Source: a virus. Taken from it: a stretch of DNA of 64,000 bases. A model generated the notes under the pieces. The model did not search any database and was not told the DNA's origin. It saw only the letters and a list, made by a program, of their open reading frames with translations. Positions within the stretch are counted from its first letter, which is position 1. Each line of letters opens with the position of its first letter. A program made the translations under genes and the position numbers. Of this stretch, positions 35,624 to 44,993 are shown in pieces. The DNA is taken from positions 91,257-155,256 of the IMG/VR virus record IMGVR_UViG_3300044823_000365; one strand, 5' to 3'.

Positions 35624-35884
35624 ATGATGGAAGTCGAGACCAGATATTGGGTGGTTGTTACGGATGGGGACGGGGAGTTTTTGTTCAGGATTCAGGATGA
35701 TGGTTCTATTGAGTACGGTCCTCATTACACGCCCGAGAAGGCGAGGGCCGTGTGGGAAGCCACTTACTTACCCGGCGTGACGGCCTTTCCTGAAGTAGTC
35801 GATCAGCAGGAACACGGCGAACAAAGCAAGAACGAGAATGACGGTCATGACACTTCTCCCGCTGTATATAGAGCACGCCGATAG
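35624..35884 (+). CDS. Hypothetical protein (86 aa)
   Basis: SD cggag before ATGATG. N-terminal strands TRYWVVVTDGDGEFLFRI, then YTPEKARAVWEATY. The polar C-terminal third overlaps a minus-strand membrane peptide gene. Confidence 0.55.
   Translation: MMEVETRYWVVVTDGDGEFLFRIQDDGSIEYGPHYTPEKARAVWEATYLPGVTAFPEVVDQQEHGEQSKNENDGHDTSPAVYRARR
35768..35848 (-). CDS. Possible minus-strand membrane peptide (26 aa)
   Basis: Minus-strand ATG at 35848 with SD gggag. It reads TVILVLALFAVFLLIDYF then a basic tail. A minus-strand TTGGGT-N18-TATATA lies upstream, so a real gene is possible despite overlapping the + strand ORF. Confidence 0.4.
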   Translation of the reverse strand: MTVILVLALFAVFLLIDYFRKGRHAG

Positions 35885-36030
35885 CCAAACCCAAGTCGTT
35901 GATTCTACAAGCGAAAAATCTAAGGGCTTTCGAATAAGCGATGCAGATCGCAACACCCACTGATTGAATATTAAACACAACAGCGCAGCAGGCTGGGTAT
36001 AAAACTCCGCGGGTTAGCCACACGGTCTTG

Positions 36031-36057
36031 CTCCCTGATAGACAGGCGTTCAGGGAG
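36031..36057 (+). terminator. Hairpin in the gap before polA
   Basis: CTCCCTGA-N11-TCAGGGAG, 8-bp stem in the 230-nt gap between 35884 and polA. No T-run. Apart from this and the AGTATTA element the gap shows nothing. Confidence 0.35.
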
Positions 36058-36085
36058 GATAAATCCCTGCAAAGACTCGGAACCT

Positions 36086-36092
36086 AGTATTA
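36086..36092 (+). promoter_or_regulatory. AGTATTA promoter-like element before polA
   Basis: AGTATTA followed by a G-rich leader (gggggggag) and the TTG start of polA at 36115. Confidence 0.5.
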
Positions 36093-36114
36093 ATCCCGTG
36101 GGGGGGAGTGTCGC

Positions 36115-39100
36115 TTGGCGGAAGAAACCGATAGCGTGCTGAATATAAGCCTTCTGCCCTCCGAGGAGGAAAATGCCGCAACCCCCAAGGCACGTAAACC
36201 CCGAGAGAAGAAACCCCCAAAGCCCAAGAAAGCCAAGCCCGCCAGGGACCTCAGGTCCGCATTCCGCGCCAAGCTCCGGGAAATCACGGTCGAAAGCATC
36301 AAGAAACCGTGGATGGCCGAAAAGGCCTTCCGGATAATAGACACCGCCGAGGCGCTGGAAGCCTGGGCCAGCGGCATTCTCGCCGACGCGTCCCGGCACC
36401 ACGCCTTCATGGGCGAAACCTGCCCCGTGATCGCCGTTGACACCGAGACGACTTCCCTCGACACCCGCATCTTTTTCGACGCGCATGAAGGCATCGTCTA
36501 TGAAGTGAAGGTCGAAATCGCCGGAGTATGCTTGTCCGCGGACGGCATCGAGGGCATCTACGTCCCGATCCACCATGAAAGGGGGACGAACGTTTCCCGC
36601 GAAGATGCCGCCCGAATTCTCCAAGGGCTCTTCGACCGGTCGCACCTGGTGTTCTACAACGCCAAGTTCGACCGCGAAATCCTCCGCATCTGCCTCGGGC
36701 TCGACCTGCGCCCCTATCCGCATTTCGAGGATGTGCAGGTGCTCAAGTACATCAACGACCCGAAGGCCGACCTCGGCGACAAGGGGCAATACACCGGGGA
36801 CGCCGGAGGCCTGAAGGCTTTGTCCGAAACCGTGCTGGGCATCCAGCAGGTCGAGCTTGACGACCTCGCGAAGGTCCGCGCCCACAAGTGGAACGAGGAG
36901 ACCCAGAAGAACGCGCTGAAGGACCAGTTTGTACCGTTCACTTGGATACCGATCGAGCTAGCCCTCTGGTACGCCGCCGCCGACGCCATCTGCACCTGGC
37001 TCCTGTGGAACCGGATGAAGGACTTGGCCCGCAGCCGCAAGCTCATCCACCGCATCGACCACGAGCTTGTGGATAGCCTGACGTTCCTCGAACGGCAGCG
37101 GTTCAACATCGACGTGCCCCGCCTCCGCCGCACCTCCCGCTGGCATACCAAGAAGACGGAGCAGTTCGCCCAGAAATTGCGGGAGATGGCGGTTGTCGCC
37201 GGGTGGCAGGAAGAATTCAACCCCGGTTCGCCCGCGCAGCTTAGCAAGCTGCTGTTCACCACCATGAAGTTCAAGCCGTATCGCACGACCGACGGAGGCA
37301 GCGATTCGACCGACAAGGAAACCATCATCGAGCTTCTAAAGGGAAGCCCCGATAACGAGTTTTTGCTGACCTACAAGAAATTCAAGGAGTATGCCGCGCT
37401 GCACCCCGAGAACCTGAAGTTCGACAAGCTGGACAACTCCGCCCGCATGTACCTCAAGCAGAACGTGGTCGGCGGCGGGCGTCTTTCCGGCGCTGGCGGC
37501 GTGTTCGAGCGGGACGGGGGATTCGAACTGAATCCCCAAGGCGTGAAAAAACTGGAGCCCGACGAGCAGTGGCGTGTTTACGGCAATGTGCTCGATCCGG
37601 ATGAAATCCCGACGGACCAGGTGGACGCCTACGAGGAGTCCGACCTGCATCCGTCATGCTTCCACACGGAGGAAGAGGATGTCATCACTGGGTACACCGA
37701 GGCCACGGTCAAGCACACTCTGACCGAATGGAGCGAGGAGGTAGCGGTTCCCGTCCCCCCGCAGCCCATCAAAGAAAAGCGCATAGTCAAGAAAAAGGCT
37801 CCTGGCATCGTCAACAACCACATCGGGCAGTACCAAGGCTATGCGATTTGCCTCGTGCCCAAGTGCCAGACGTGCAAGGACAAGTTCGGCATCCTCATCG
37901 CCAACACGTCGATGGATAGCTTGGAGACAGTCAATTTGCGGTGTTTGTTTGTCGCGCAAGGGGGCTGGACATTTTTTTCAATCGATTACTGTGTTTCTAT
38001 GTCAACAAAACTGCTCACTTCCGACCTGAGATGGAAGCAAGCTAAGGACGTTGTTGAGGGGGAAGAGCTAATAGGGTTTGACGAGAACCTTCCGAGTACT
38101 CGATACGGTCGGCGCAGGATGCGTGGTTCGCGCGTTCTGAGTACAAAAAACCTTAAGTTGCCGTGTGTGAAAATAACTACAAATTCAGGCGTTTTCACCG
38201 TCTCCGAGGATCACGGTTGGCTCACAGAAAGAGCCGCCGGAGGTAGAAAACTAGTTCGGGGCAGGCATGGTTGGACGGTTTCTAAAAACTTGCAAGTCGG
38301 AGATAAAATAGCACGGCTCTGCGACCCCTGGGAGGAGAATCGCAGCTATGACGCCGGGTACCTCAACGGTTTGTTCGACGGCGAGGGCTGGGCGACCGGG
38401 ACCGGGGTTGGAGTAGGACAGAAGAAAGGGCCGACGCTCGATAAAGCCGAGCTACTGCTTGAAGGCATGGGTTATACACTCGCCCATGACACTCACAAAT
38501 CTAATGTTGAACGTTTGCGGATTCTAGGTGGAAGAAACGCTTCTTTGAAATTCTTGGGAAGTGTCCGACCCGAACGCTTGATCAAGAACGCCCGTAAAAA
38601 ACTGTGGGATGGAAAAACATGCTCTAGCAAATACACCATCCCTGACACGGTTATTTCTGTAGAGCATATTGGAATGCAAGAAGTTGTTGCGATCAAAACT
38701 TCAACAAAAACATTCATTGCCGAGGGATTGCTTTCTCACAACTGTAATATTGAGGTCCGCGAGGCCGCCAACTTGTCGGGCGAGCCCGAATTGCAGAAAA
38801 TCTTCCTTGAGGGCGACGGGGACCAGCACGCCCTGACCGCCTCCAAGGTGTTCCCGCAGTACAACGACCCGAACAGCCCGCAATACAAGGCAAAATCATT
38901 GCGCGGCCTCGGCAAGATCATCAACTTCGTCCTCCAATACGGCGGCACGGCGTACGCCATTTACGAAAACATGAGCAAGAAGGACCCGACCATCACGATG
39001 GAGAAGTGCGAGGAGATGATCGCCAATTACTGGAAGGGCGTGCCGAAGTACGCCGAGTGGTGCGCTATCAAGCGCAACCGAGCCCGCTTGCAGCTTGTCT

Positions 39101-40176
39101 GCGAGACGGCCACCGGGCGCGTCATCAATTTCGAGTCCGCTATGCAGGCGAAGTGCATCCACAAGCCGAGTGCCGAGGAGCGCAGGAACGTCAGCAAGTA
39201 CTACGATCTCTCGCGCGAGGCGAAGGCGGAGGCGAAAAAGTCGAAGGCGGACAGGGACGAGGAGCGGGCGAAAAGGTACAAGGACGCCGCCGACCGCCTC
39301 TGGAAAACCCCCGACACGGGCGTCCGCAACGCCATCGAGTACAACAAGTTCATGGGCAAGATCGAGCGCGTCGCCGTGAACGCCCCGATCCAGGGCATCT
39401 GCGGCGACTTCATGCGTATCGCCGTCAACCGTATCCGCATGTGGGTGCTGAGCGATCCCGACGTGCAGAAAGTGTTTCGCTTGCACGGGTCGGTGCACGA
39501 CGAGATCGACGCGAGCATCAAGAACGAGTACGTGCCGTTCGTCCTGCCGCGGCTCACCCGGCTCATGAAGCTGCGGAAGTACCACGCACAGATGAAATGG
39601 CCTGTGCCCGTGGAAGCGGACGCCGAATACGGCCGAAGCTGGGACGTGGACTTCAGCGTCATGGACAAGAAATATCCCTACGGCTACACGTGCATTGATG
39701 GCATCTCCGGGTATATCCCGAGCGACTTCGACGTGCCGACGATCAGGAATTTGCTGAAGGCGATCCTGTCGGGCGACAAGAGCCGGGTGGACAAGGCAAA
39801 GGAATGGCTGTACGCCAACCTGCATCCGCGGGCGTTCGAGGCGACGACCGCGCTGTTCAAGACCCAAGACCCGAAGGAAGCCAAGCAGCTTTTGACGGCC
39901 GTCTGCCAGCTTCACGAGTACTGGGCAATCGACTACACGCCGGATGACGACGGCAGCAAGCTGGAGAAGCTCGCCGATTACGAGACCCGCATGGGACTCG
40001 GCGAAGCGAACCGCGGCACGGCTCCGGAGTTCGGGTTCCTCGGTGCCATACCCCTCGATGCCAGGGTCAAGCGCCCGGTGCTGGAGTTATTGGGCGACGA
40101 ACCTCCGCCCGAGCAAGGAGTGCTCCAACTGTCCGCGGATGAAGAGGTTGTGGAAGAGGAAGTCCCCGTCTCTTGA
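36115..40176 (+). CDS. polA: DNA polymerase I (family A) with 3'-5' exonuclease, intein in motif A
   Basis: 1353 aa before splicing, about 1102 after. The first 60 residues are Lys/Pro-rich. The exonuclease domain shows VDTETT (about 109), HLVFYNAKFD and YAAADAICTW. An unusual roughly 150-residue Pro/acidic insertion with CXXC (CLVPKCQTC) precedes motif A. Motif A is SIDY/CNIEVREAANLSG, split by the intein (residues 626-876). Motif B is KSLRGLGKIINFVLQYGG (about 928) and motif C VHDEID (about 1128). About 200 extra residues follow. The TTG start is preceded by a G-rich SD. This is the replicative polymerase, with a clamp (49469) and loader (60116). Confidence 0.93.
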   Translation: MAEETDSVLNISLLPSEEENAATPKARKPREKKPPKPKKAKPARDLRSAFRAKLREITVESIKKPWMAEKAFRIIDTAEALEAWASGILADASRHHAFMGETCPVIAVDTETTSLDTRIFFDAHEGIVYEVKVEIAGVCLSADGIEGIYVPIHHERGTNVSREDAARILQGLFDRSHLVFYNAKFDREILRICLGLDLRPYPHFEDVQVLKYINDPKADLGDKGQYTGDAGGLKALSETVLGIQQVELDDLAKVRAHKWNEETQKNALKDQFVPFTWIPIELALWYAAADAICTWLLWNRMKDLARSRKLIHRIDHELVDSLTFLERQRFNIDVPRLRRTSRWHTKKTEQFAQKLREMAVVAGWQEEFNPGSPAQLSKLLFTTMKFKPYRTTDGGSDSTDKETIIELLKGSPDNEFLLTYKKFKEYAALHPENLKFDKLDNSARMYLKQNVVGGGRLSGAGGVFERDGGFELNPQGVKKLEPDEQWRVYGNVLDPDEIPTDQVDAYEESDLHPSCFHTEEEDVITGYTEATVKHTLTEWSEEVAVPVPPQPIKEKRIVKKKAPGIVNNHIGQYQGYAICLVPKCQTCKDKFGILIANTSMDSLETVNLRCLFVAQGGWTFFSIDYCVSMSTKLLTSDLRWKQAKDVVEGEELIGFDENLPSTRYGRRRMRGSRVLSTKNLKLPCVKITTNSGVFTVSEDHGWLTERAAGGRKLVRGRHGWTVSKNLQVGDKIARLCDPWEENRSYDAGYLNGLFDGEGWATGTGVGVGQKKGPTLDKAELLLEGMGYTLAHDTHKSNVERLRILGGRNASLKFLGSVRPERLIKNARKKLWDGKTCSSKYTIPDTVISVEHIGMQEVVAIKTSTKTFIAEGLLSHNCNIEVREAANLSGEPELQKIFLEGDGDQHALTASKVFPQYNDPNSPQYKAKSLRGLGKIINFVLQYGGTAYAIYENMSKKDPTITMEKCEEMIANYWKGVPKYAEWCAIKRNRARLQLVCETATGRVINFESAMQAKCIHKPSAEERRNVSKYYDLSREAKAEAKKSKADRDEERAKRYKDAADRLWKTPDTGVRNAIEYNKFMGKIERVAVNAPIQGICGDFMRIAVNRIRMWVLSDPDVQKVFRLHGSVHDEIDASIKNEYVPFVLPRLTRLMKLRKYHAQMKWPVPVEADAEYGRSWDVDFSVMDKKYPYGYTCIDGISGYIPSDFDVPTIRNLLKAILSGDKSRVDKAKEWLYANLHPRAFEATTALFKTQDPKEAKQLLTAVCQLHEYWAIDYTPDDDGSKLEKLADYETRMGLGEANRGTAPEFGFLGAIPLDARVKRPVLELLGDEPPPEQGVLQLSADEEVVEEEVPVS
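37990..38742 (+). other. Intein in polA motif A (251 codons)
   Basis: Cys start (CVSMSTKLL), block B VSEDHGWL, one DOD-like motif AGYLNGLFDGEG, ending GLLSHN with Cys +1. Inserted between DY and C of the catalytic motif. Closely related to the BCS1-like intein (28036) in its last 60 residues. Confidence 0.92.
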
Positions 40177-40217
40177 GATCGATCCGCTATCCAACCGTTT
40201 AGAAGTGGGTAATCCAG

Positions 40218-41057
40218 ATGGCAAAAAAGAAAAAGACCAGTTGGAAGGACAAGCGGTGCCCGAAGTGCGGCAGCCCGGTGGACATGCTGGAGACGTGCCG
40301 CCGGTGCGGGCGCGCATGGACGCAGGAGCTTGAGAAGGACGACACGGGGCACATCATTGAAGAGGCGGTCGGGCTGGAGGCGGGGCAGCAGCACGAATCC
40401 ATCGCCAAAAAGGTCGGTCCCCGCAAGCTCCGCAAATCCCGATTCGCCAGGACCAAGGAGGAGCTTGCCGGGAAGAAGTCCAAGGCCTTCTCCGAGGACC
40501 TCCCGCCGCAATTTGCGGCTTGGGAGATCAAGGAATCGGACGACGGCGCGGAGATTTACCGCAAGCGAAGCCTGATGAGATTGGATTCCAGGCGGATTTA
40601 CAATCAGATGGGCTTAAGCGTTCGCGCACAGGAAAGCTCCAAAGCCGTGCTGCTGTGGCTCAACAGGCTGTGGGGATTCCTTGAGCTTGAGGAACAGGAT
40701 GCCTTGGCTCCGACCTTGAAGCGCCTGATGGATGCTTTCGGGGTGCTGACAAAGGTTCGGCGGTCAAAGATCATCCAGGCGGCCAAGATGGAAAAAGCCA
40801 TGGAGAAAGCCTACCAGCAAGCCCGGAAGGCGCGGGTCCTGGCGGCGGAGAAGCAAAAGAAGTACGCTTCGAAGTTTCCCCCGCCCGAGTCGGACTCCGA
40901 GGGCCTCGGGCTCATGCCTGTCGGTCTCGAATCCGAACTCTTGGAACGGGCCAAGGAAAAGCTCTTGAAACTTGAAAAAGAGAAGAACGCGACCAAGTCC
41001 AAAGGGCGCAAAAAGCCCGAAGATCAGGACGATAATCCTCCCGACTCCGAACAGTAA
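40218..41057 (+). CDS. Zinc-ribbon protein with long charged tail (279 aa)
   Basis: Residues 13-31 form a zinc ribbon (CPKCGSPVDMLETCRRCG). The middle is a helical domain (SLMRLDSRRIYNQMGLSVRAQ), and from about 205 on it is Lys/Glu-rich and disordered, with an acidic end. Directly behind polA; perhaps a polymerase or transcription accessory. Not recognised. Confidence 0.65.
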   Translation: MAKKKKTSWKDKRCPKCGSPVDMLETCRRCGRAWTQELEKDDTGHIIEEAVGLEAGQQHESIAKKVGPRKLRKSRFARTKEELAGKKSKAFSEDLPPQFAAWEIKESDDGAEIYRKRSLMRLDSRRIYNQMGLSVRAQESSKAVLLWLNRLWGFLELEEQDALAPTLKRLMDAFGVLTKVRRSKIIQAAKMEKAMEKAYQQARKARVLAAEKQKKYASKFPPPESDSEGLGLMPVGLESELLERAKEKLLKLEKEKNATKSKGRKKPEDQDDNPPDSEQ

Positions 41058-41104
41058 TCAAGTCAGCATTCCAACTTTAGGTTTTATATACAGAGGATAC
41101 GATT

Positions 41105-41854
41105 GTGGCTATAGAGCCGGGTAATAAATTTAATAGATGGACGGTCGTCAAACGGTTAGACAACCGCAAGGGACGGGCTTGCTGGGAATGCCGCTGTGAT
41201 TGCGGAACTGTCAGGGGCGTCTACGCTGACAATTTGCGTAATGAAAACAGCAAAAGCTGCGGCTGTCATAATCTTCAGGCGCTCAAAGCTCGCCATCAGG
41301 TTCCTGTGGGACAGAAATTCGGGCGATGGACGGTTATGACTCGTGTTGGGGATAGACTGCCTGTAATGTGGAAATGCCGCTGCGATTGTGGAACTGTGAA
41401 AGAAGTAAGCGCCGACAATTTAAGGCGGAGCCACACCATAAGCTGCGGATGCTATAACTTGGAGCAATTGATTAAAGGCGGGCGCTGGGGTAGTTACGGA
41501 AAAAATCACGTATGGAAGACACCGGAATACCGTCTTTGGAGAAAGGCCCGAGATCGAGCGACGGAGTGGGCGGAAAGGTCAGGCAAGCCTCTGGAGAACT
41601 TGTTCAACATTACGCCGCAGGATATTTCTATTCCCGAAGTCTGTCCTGTTCTACACATTCCTCTCCGATCCGGGCATAGGGTCGGCGATGCTAGTCCATC
41701 CTTAGATCGTATTGATTCTACAAAGGGTTACCTTAAAACCAACACCGAAGTCATCAGTCATCGAGCCAATACATTGAAAAACAACGCTACGATTGAAGAA
41801 TTGGAAATGGTCATTGCTCATCTACGAAAAACCTCTAGTAGGGAAGGCACTTAG
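41105..41854 (+). CDS. HNH homing endonuclease with tandem zinc repeats
   Basis: 249 aa, GTG start. Two copies of a GxKFxRWTVxxR...CRCDCGT...SCGC module (residues 5-55 and 65-115), then an HNH core CPVLHIPLRSGH...PSLDRIDSTKGY. The same family as the HNH part of the 11152 fusion. Located just before the portal gene. Confidence 0.85.
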   Translation: MAIEPGNKFNRWTVVKRLDNRKGRACWECRCDCGTVRGVYADNLRNENSKSCGCHNLQALKARHQVPVGQKFGRWTVMTRVGDRLPVMWKCRCDCGTVKEVSADNLRRSHTISCGCYNLEQLIKGGRWGSYGKNHVWKTPEYRLWRKARDRATEWAERSGKPLENLFNITPQDISIPEVCPVLHIPLRSGHRVGDASPSLDRIDSTKGYLKTNTEVISHRANTLKNNATIEELEMVIAHLRKTSSREGT

Positions 41855-41856
41855 CG

Positions 41857-44442
41857 ATGGCCGAGAACAAAGAACCGAAAAGCAGGGTACGAAACGGAAG
41901 CGTTGGGACCAACAAGACTACTGACATTCGCAAGGTAGCCAAGGCGTTGAATGCGCAGGGGCGAGTGCAGGAGTTTGCCTCTGCCGGAAGATATACCACG
42001 ATCCAAAACGGCGAAATCCATGACGACGCCGCCTATCGCAACAAGCTCCGTTCCCTCCGGGGCATGGCGGACGTGCTGCTTGGCGACGACCCCAGCGTGA
42101 AGACCGCAGGCTTGTTCAATGACGGCGGAATCGGGTATGCCGACATCGCCGACTCGAACAACATCGGCTACTACTCGTACGAGTTCCCGGTCGATGCGCT
42201 GGAGCTTCCAGCGTCCCGCGCCGAAGAGCTTCGTTTCTACCGCCTCGCCTATGACCGCGACCCCATCGTCGGCCGCGCCATCGACATGCACACCGAGCTT
42301 CCGCTCTCCAAGATGGAGTCTGCCAAGCCCAAGTGCTCCTCGGAGGAGTTCTCCGACTACGTATTCGACGAGTACCAGCGGTTCCAGCAGCACACCAAGC
42401 TCTTCCAGACGCTCATCGACGCCTGCCGCGAATACTGGACCATCGGCGAAGCCTTCATCTGGGTCGAGAAGCCGACTAAGGTCGAGCCTTGCAAAGAAGC
42501 CCAAAAGATCATCGACAAGGAAAACGGCGGTGCAGGCGGGGACAGCACGGAGCCCGGTAAGGAGTCGGAGTTCCACTCCCCCCTCGGTGGCACTTCTGCC
42601 CGGATTCTCGATTATCTGGAGCCGACCCACCGCGCCTCATGGCTAAAGAAACACGCTTCGGCAATTGACGAACTGACGAAGGATGGCATCGCCTTTGATG
42701 TCTGGGAGGACGTGGGCAGGACTCTTTCCGAGATTAAAACCAAACGTGCAACCCTTAACAAGAAGACACGCGAGGTCGCCAAGAATATCGGCGTATCCGC
42801 GAAGTCGCTCGCGAAGCTCATCATCGCTTCGGAGACCGATAAGGCATCTTTCGTAAAACTCGGCAAGCTCCTCAGCCGCACAAACGGCGAGGACGAGTAC
42901 CCGATCCAAGTCACGGCGGAATTCGAGAAGGTGGCGCAGCCGCCCGCGGCTCCTCCTGTGGCTCCCCCCGCGGGCGATGCAGGTGCGGGCGCTCCTCTGG
43001 CTGGTGATCCGGCTGCGGCTGGCGTCGATCCGGGCGCTCCCCTCGGGGACGCAGGGCTCGGTGATGTCGCTGGTGCTGATCCTATGGGCGGCGACCCCGG
43101 CATGGCTGGCGCTGGCGCTCCCCCGATGGGCGGTGGCGGTGGAGGAGGTATGTCGGTTTCCCCCGATATGGCGGGAGACGCGCAGTCGGCGATTGGCATG
43201 GGCATGAGCGTAACCTCGCAGCGCGAGTTGATGGAACTGAAGCACTACCTCCGTTTGCTCGAACGTAAGAAGGAATTGCTGGAGGAACTCAAGGAAACCC
43301 GCGAGAAGAGACAAGAAGATATGGAGTTATTCCAGCATGTGATCAACCGCGAATATGATGGCCCGACCCGCCTCCAGATTCTCCCGCCGGAGCAGATCGA
43401 GATCACCAACGAGGGTACGATGGAAGCCGGGCCGACGATCTATTACAAGCCGCCCGAGCAGCAGAAGCAGGCGTACCTTGAAGACCCGGACGTGCCGTCC
43501 GAGGTCAAGGAAAAGATACAGCTTGAGGGCAAGATTCCCCTGAACCAAGACCCGATGAAGGGCAGCTACGTGATCCACTTCGCCCGCAAGAAGAGCGGGT
43601 ACGAGCTTCACGGACGTTCGATCCTCCAGCGCTGCATCCGCACGGTCATCTACAGGGAGAAGCTCCGTCAAGTACAAAGTACGTTGGCGTCCCGCAACAT
43701 GACGCCGAAGACCATGGTCATCGCACCGGGCATCCCGGCGAACGAGGTCATGGCATTGCGTGCCCACGTGGACGAGGCGAAGGCGGACCCCGATTACAGC
43801 GTCGTGCTCAATTATGACGCCCGTTGGGAGGAGATCGGCAGCGAAGGCCGCCTGCTCTCGCTCGACGGCGAATGGCAGCATACCAACTCCGACTTGGCGA
43901 TAGGCTTGGGGCTCTCCCCGGAAATCCTGATCGGCGAAGGTTTATATAGCGGTAACAGAATTCAACTCCAAATAATGGAAGTATCATACGTGCAATTTAG
44001 AGACTTGATAACAACCATCGTTGAAGACCAAATATTTCGCCCGATTGCAATGGAGCGTGGTTTTTACGAGATGGACAACTACGGCCGCCCGCGCTGGATT
44101 TATCCAAAGATCACGTTCTCAAGGATGGCACTTCGTGACAGCGGCGACCTATATGACGTTTTGTTCAACCTATACAGTAAAGGAAGCTTGCCCATCAGTA
44201 TTTTGTATGAGCTTCTTAGCATTGATCCCGAAGATGCCAAGCGCAAGCTTGAGGACGATATGTTTACTGTAAATGATAGTAAATTTAATGAGGTTTTGGG
44301 CAACATATACAACAGCGTCGGCGAGTGGCTCATGGCTAACACCAATCTTGGCGATAAGCTCACCGAAGGGTTGCAACTTGAGAAAATCGATCAAAGCGTA
44401 GAGGCTGACAAAGGTCCGGAGGGCACTGGTGAAGGTATGTGA
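41857..44442 (+). CDS. Portal protein
   Basis: 861 aa. Features of large-phage portal proteins: YYSYEFPVDALELPASRAEELRFYRLAYDRDPIVGRAIDMH-type start, REYWTIGEAFIWVE, a long helical region with FQHVINREYDGPTRLQI, and GLGLSPEILIGEG near the C-terminus. Residues 360-450 are a Pro/Gly/Ala-rich insertion (APPAGDAGAGAPLAG). The dodecamer forms the DNA gate at one capsid vertex. It is the first structural gene in the window, set between homing-type genes on both sides. Confidence 0.85.
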   Translation: MAENKEPKSRVRNGSVGTNKTTDIRKVAKALNAQGRVQEFASAGRYTTIQNGEIHDDAAYRNKLRSLRGMADVLLGDDPSVKTAGLFNDGGIGYADIADSNNIGYYSYEFPVDALELPASRAEELRFYRLAYDRDPIVGRAIDMHTELPLSKMESAKPKCSSEEFSDYVFDEYQRFQQHTKLFQTLIDACREYWTIGEAFIWVEKPTKVEPCKEAQKIIDKENGGAGGDSTEPGKESEFHSPLGGTSARILDYLEPTHRASWLKKHASAIDELTKDGIAFDVWEDVGRTLSEIKTKRATLNKKTREVAKNIGVSAKSLAKLIIASETDKASFVKLGKLLSRTNGEDEYPIQVTAEFEKVAQPPAAPPVAPPAGDAGAGAPLAGDPAAAGVDPGAPLGDAGLGDVAGADPMGGDPGMAGAGAPPMGGGGGGGMSVSPDMAGDAQSAIGMGMSVTSQRELMELKHYLRLLERKKELLEELKETREKRQEDMELFQHVINREYDGPTRLQILPPEQIEITNEGTMEAGPTIYYKPPEQQKQAYLEDPDVPSEVKEKIQLEGKIPLNQDPMKGSYVIHFARKKSGYELHGRSILQRCIRTVIYREKLRQVQSTLASRNMTPKTMVIAPGIPANEVMALRAHVDEAKADPDYSVVLNYDARWEEIGSEGRLLSLDGEWQHTNSDLAIGLGLSPEILIGEGLYSGNRIQLQIMEVSYVQFRDLITTIVEDQIFRPIAMERGFYEMDNYGRPRWIYPKITFSRMALRDSGDLYDVLFNLYSKGSLPISILYELLSIDPEDAKRKLEDDMFTVNDSKFNEVLGNIYNSVGEWLMANTNLGDKLTEGLQLEKIDQSVEADKGPEGTGEGM

Positions 44443-44993
44443 TGCCCCGGCTTATTGATTTAAGCAACAAAAAATTCGATAGATTAACGGTTATTTCCCG
44501 AGAAGGGATAGATTCTCGGAAAAAGCCGACTTGGCTCTGCTTATGCAAATGCGGTGAGCAATGGTCAGCAGACAGTCGCAGGGGAGGTCTATCGGCGGCT
44601 AAAACTAATGTTCAAAGTGGACAAATACAGGCATTGGGACGTATTTGGGGTAAGAAATCCGTTGAAAGCGGGCGCTTGTTAGCCGTCGCAAGCGCCGGTG
44701 GCAGTGTTGGCGGTCGTATAGCGGTAGAGACCGGGCAATTAGCTTCTGTTAGAACACGAGAAACTTGTGCCAAAGGTGGGAGATCAAATGTTGAAAGCGG
44801 ACATATGGCTCGCATCCAAATACTGGGCGCGCGTGCGAGAGGAAAAGCCAATGTCGATAGTGGTCACATTCAAAGGCTGGGCCGTCAGAATGTAACAAAT
44901 GGAGTGCTGGAAAAGGGGCGTCATATTAGATGGCACACCAACAGAGATATCATTAATTCCGATTGCAGATTTTGCAAGGAAGCGGCCCAGTGA
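44442..44993 (+). CDS. Homing-endonuclease-type DNA-binding repeat protein without nuclease core
   Basis: 183 aa. It starts as a zinc module (RLTVISREG...WLCLCKCGEQW), then six roughly 20-residue repeats of the form NVxSGxxxxL..., and ends HIRWHTNRDIINSDCRFC, the tail found in many phage HNH proteins. No HNH or GIY-YIG motif is visible, so it may be a nuclease-less derivative. TGATG overlap with the portal gene. Confidence 0.65.
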   Translation: MPRLIDLSNKKFDRLTVISREGIDSRKKPTWLCLCKCGEQWSADSRRGGLSAAKTNVQSGQIQALGRIWGKKSVESGRLLAVASAGGSVGGRIAVETGQLASVRTRETCAKGGRSNVESGHMARIQILGARARGKANVDSGHIQRLGRQNVTNGVLEKGRHIRWHTNRDIINSDCRFCKEAAQ

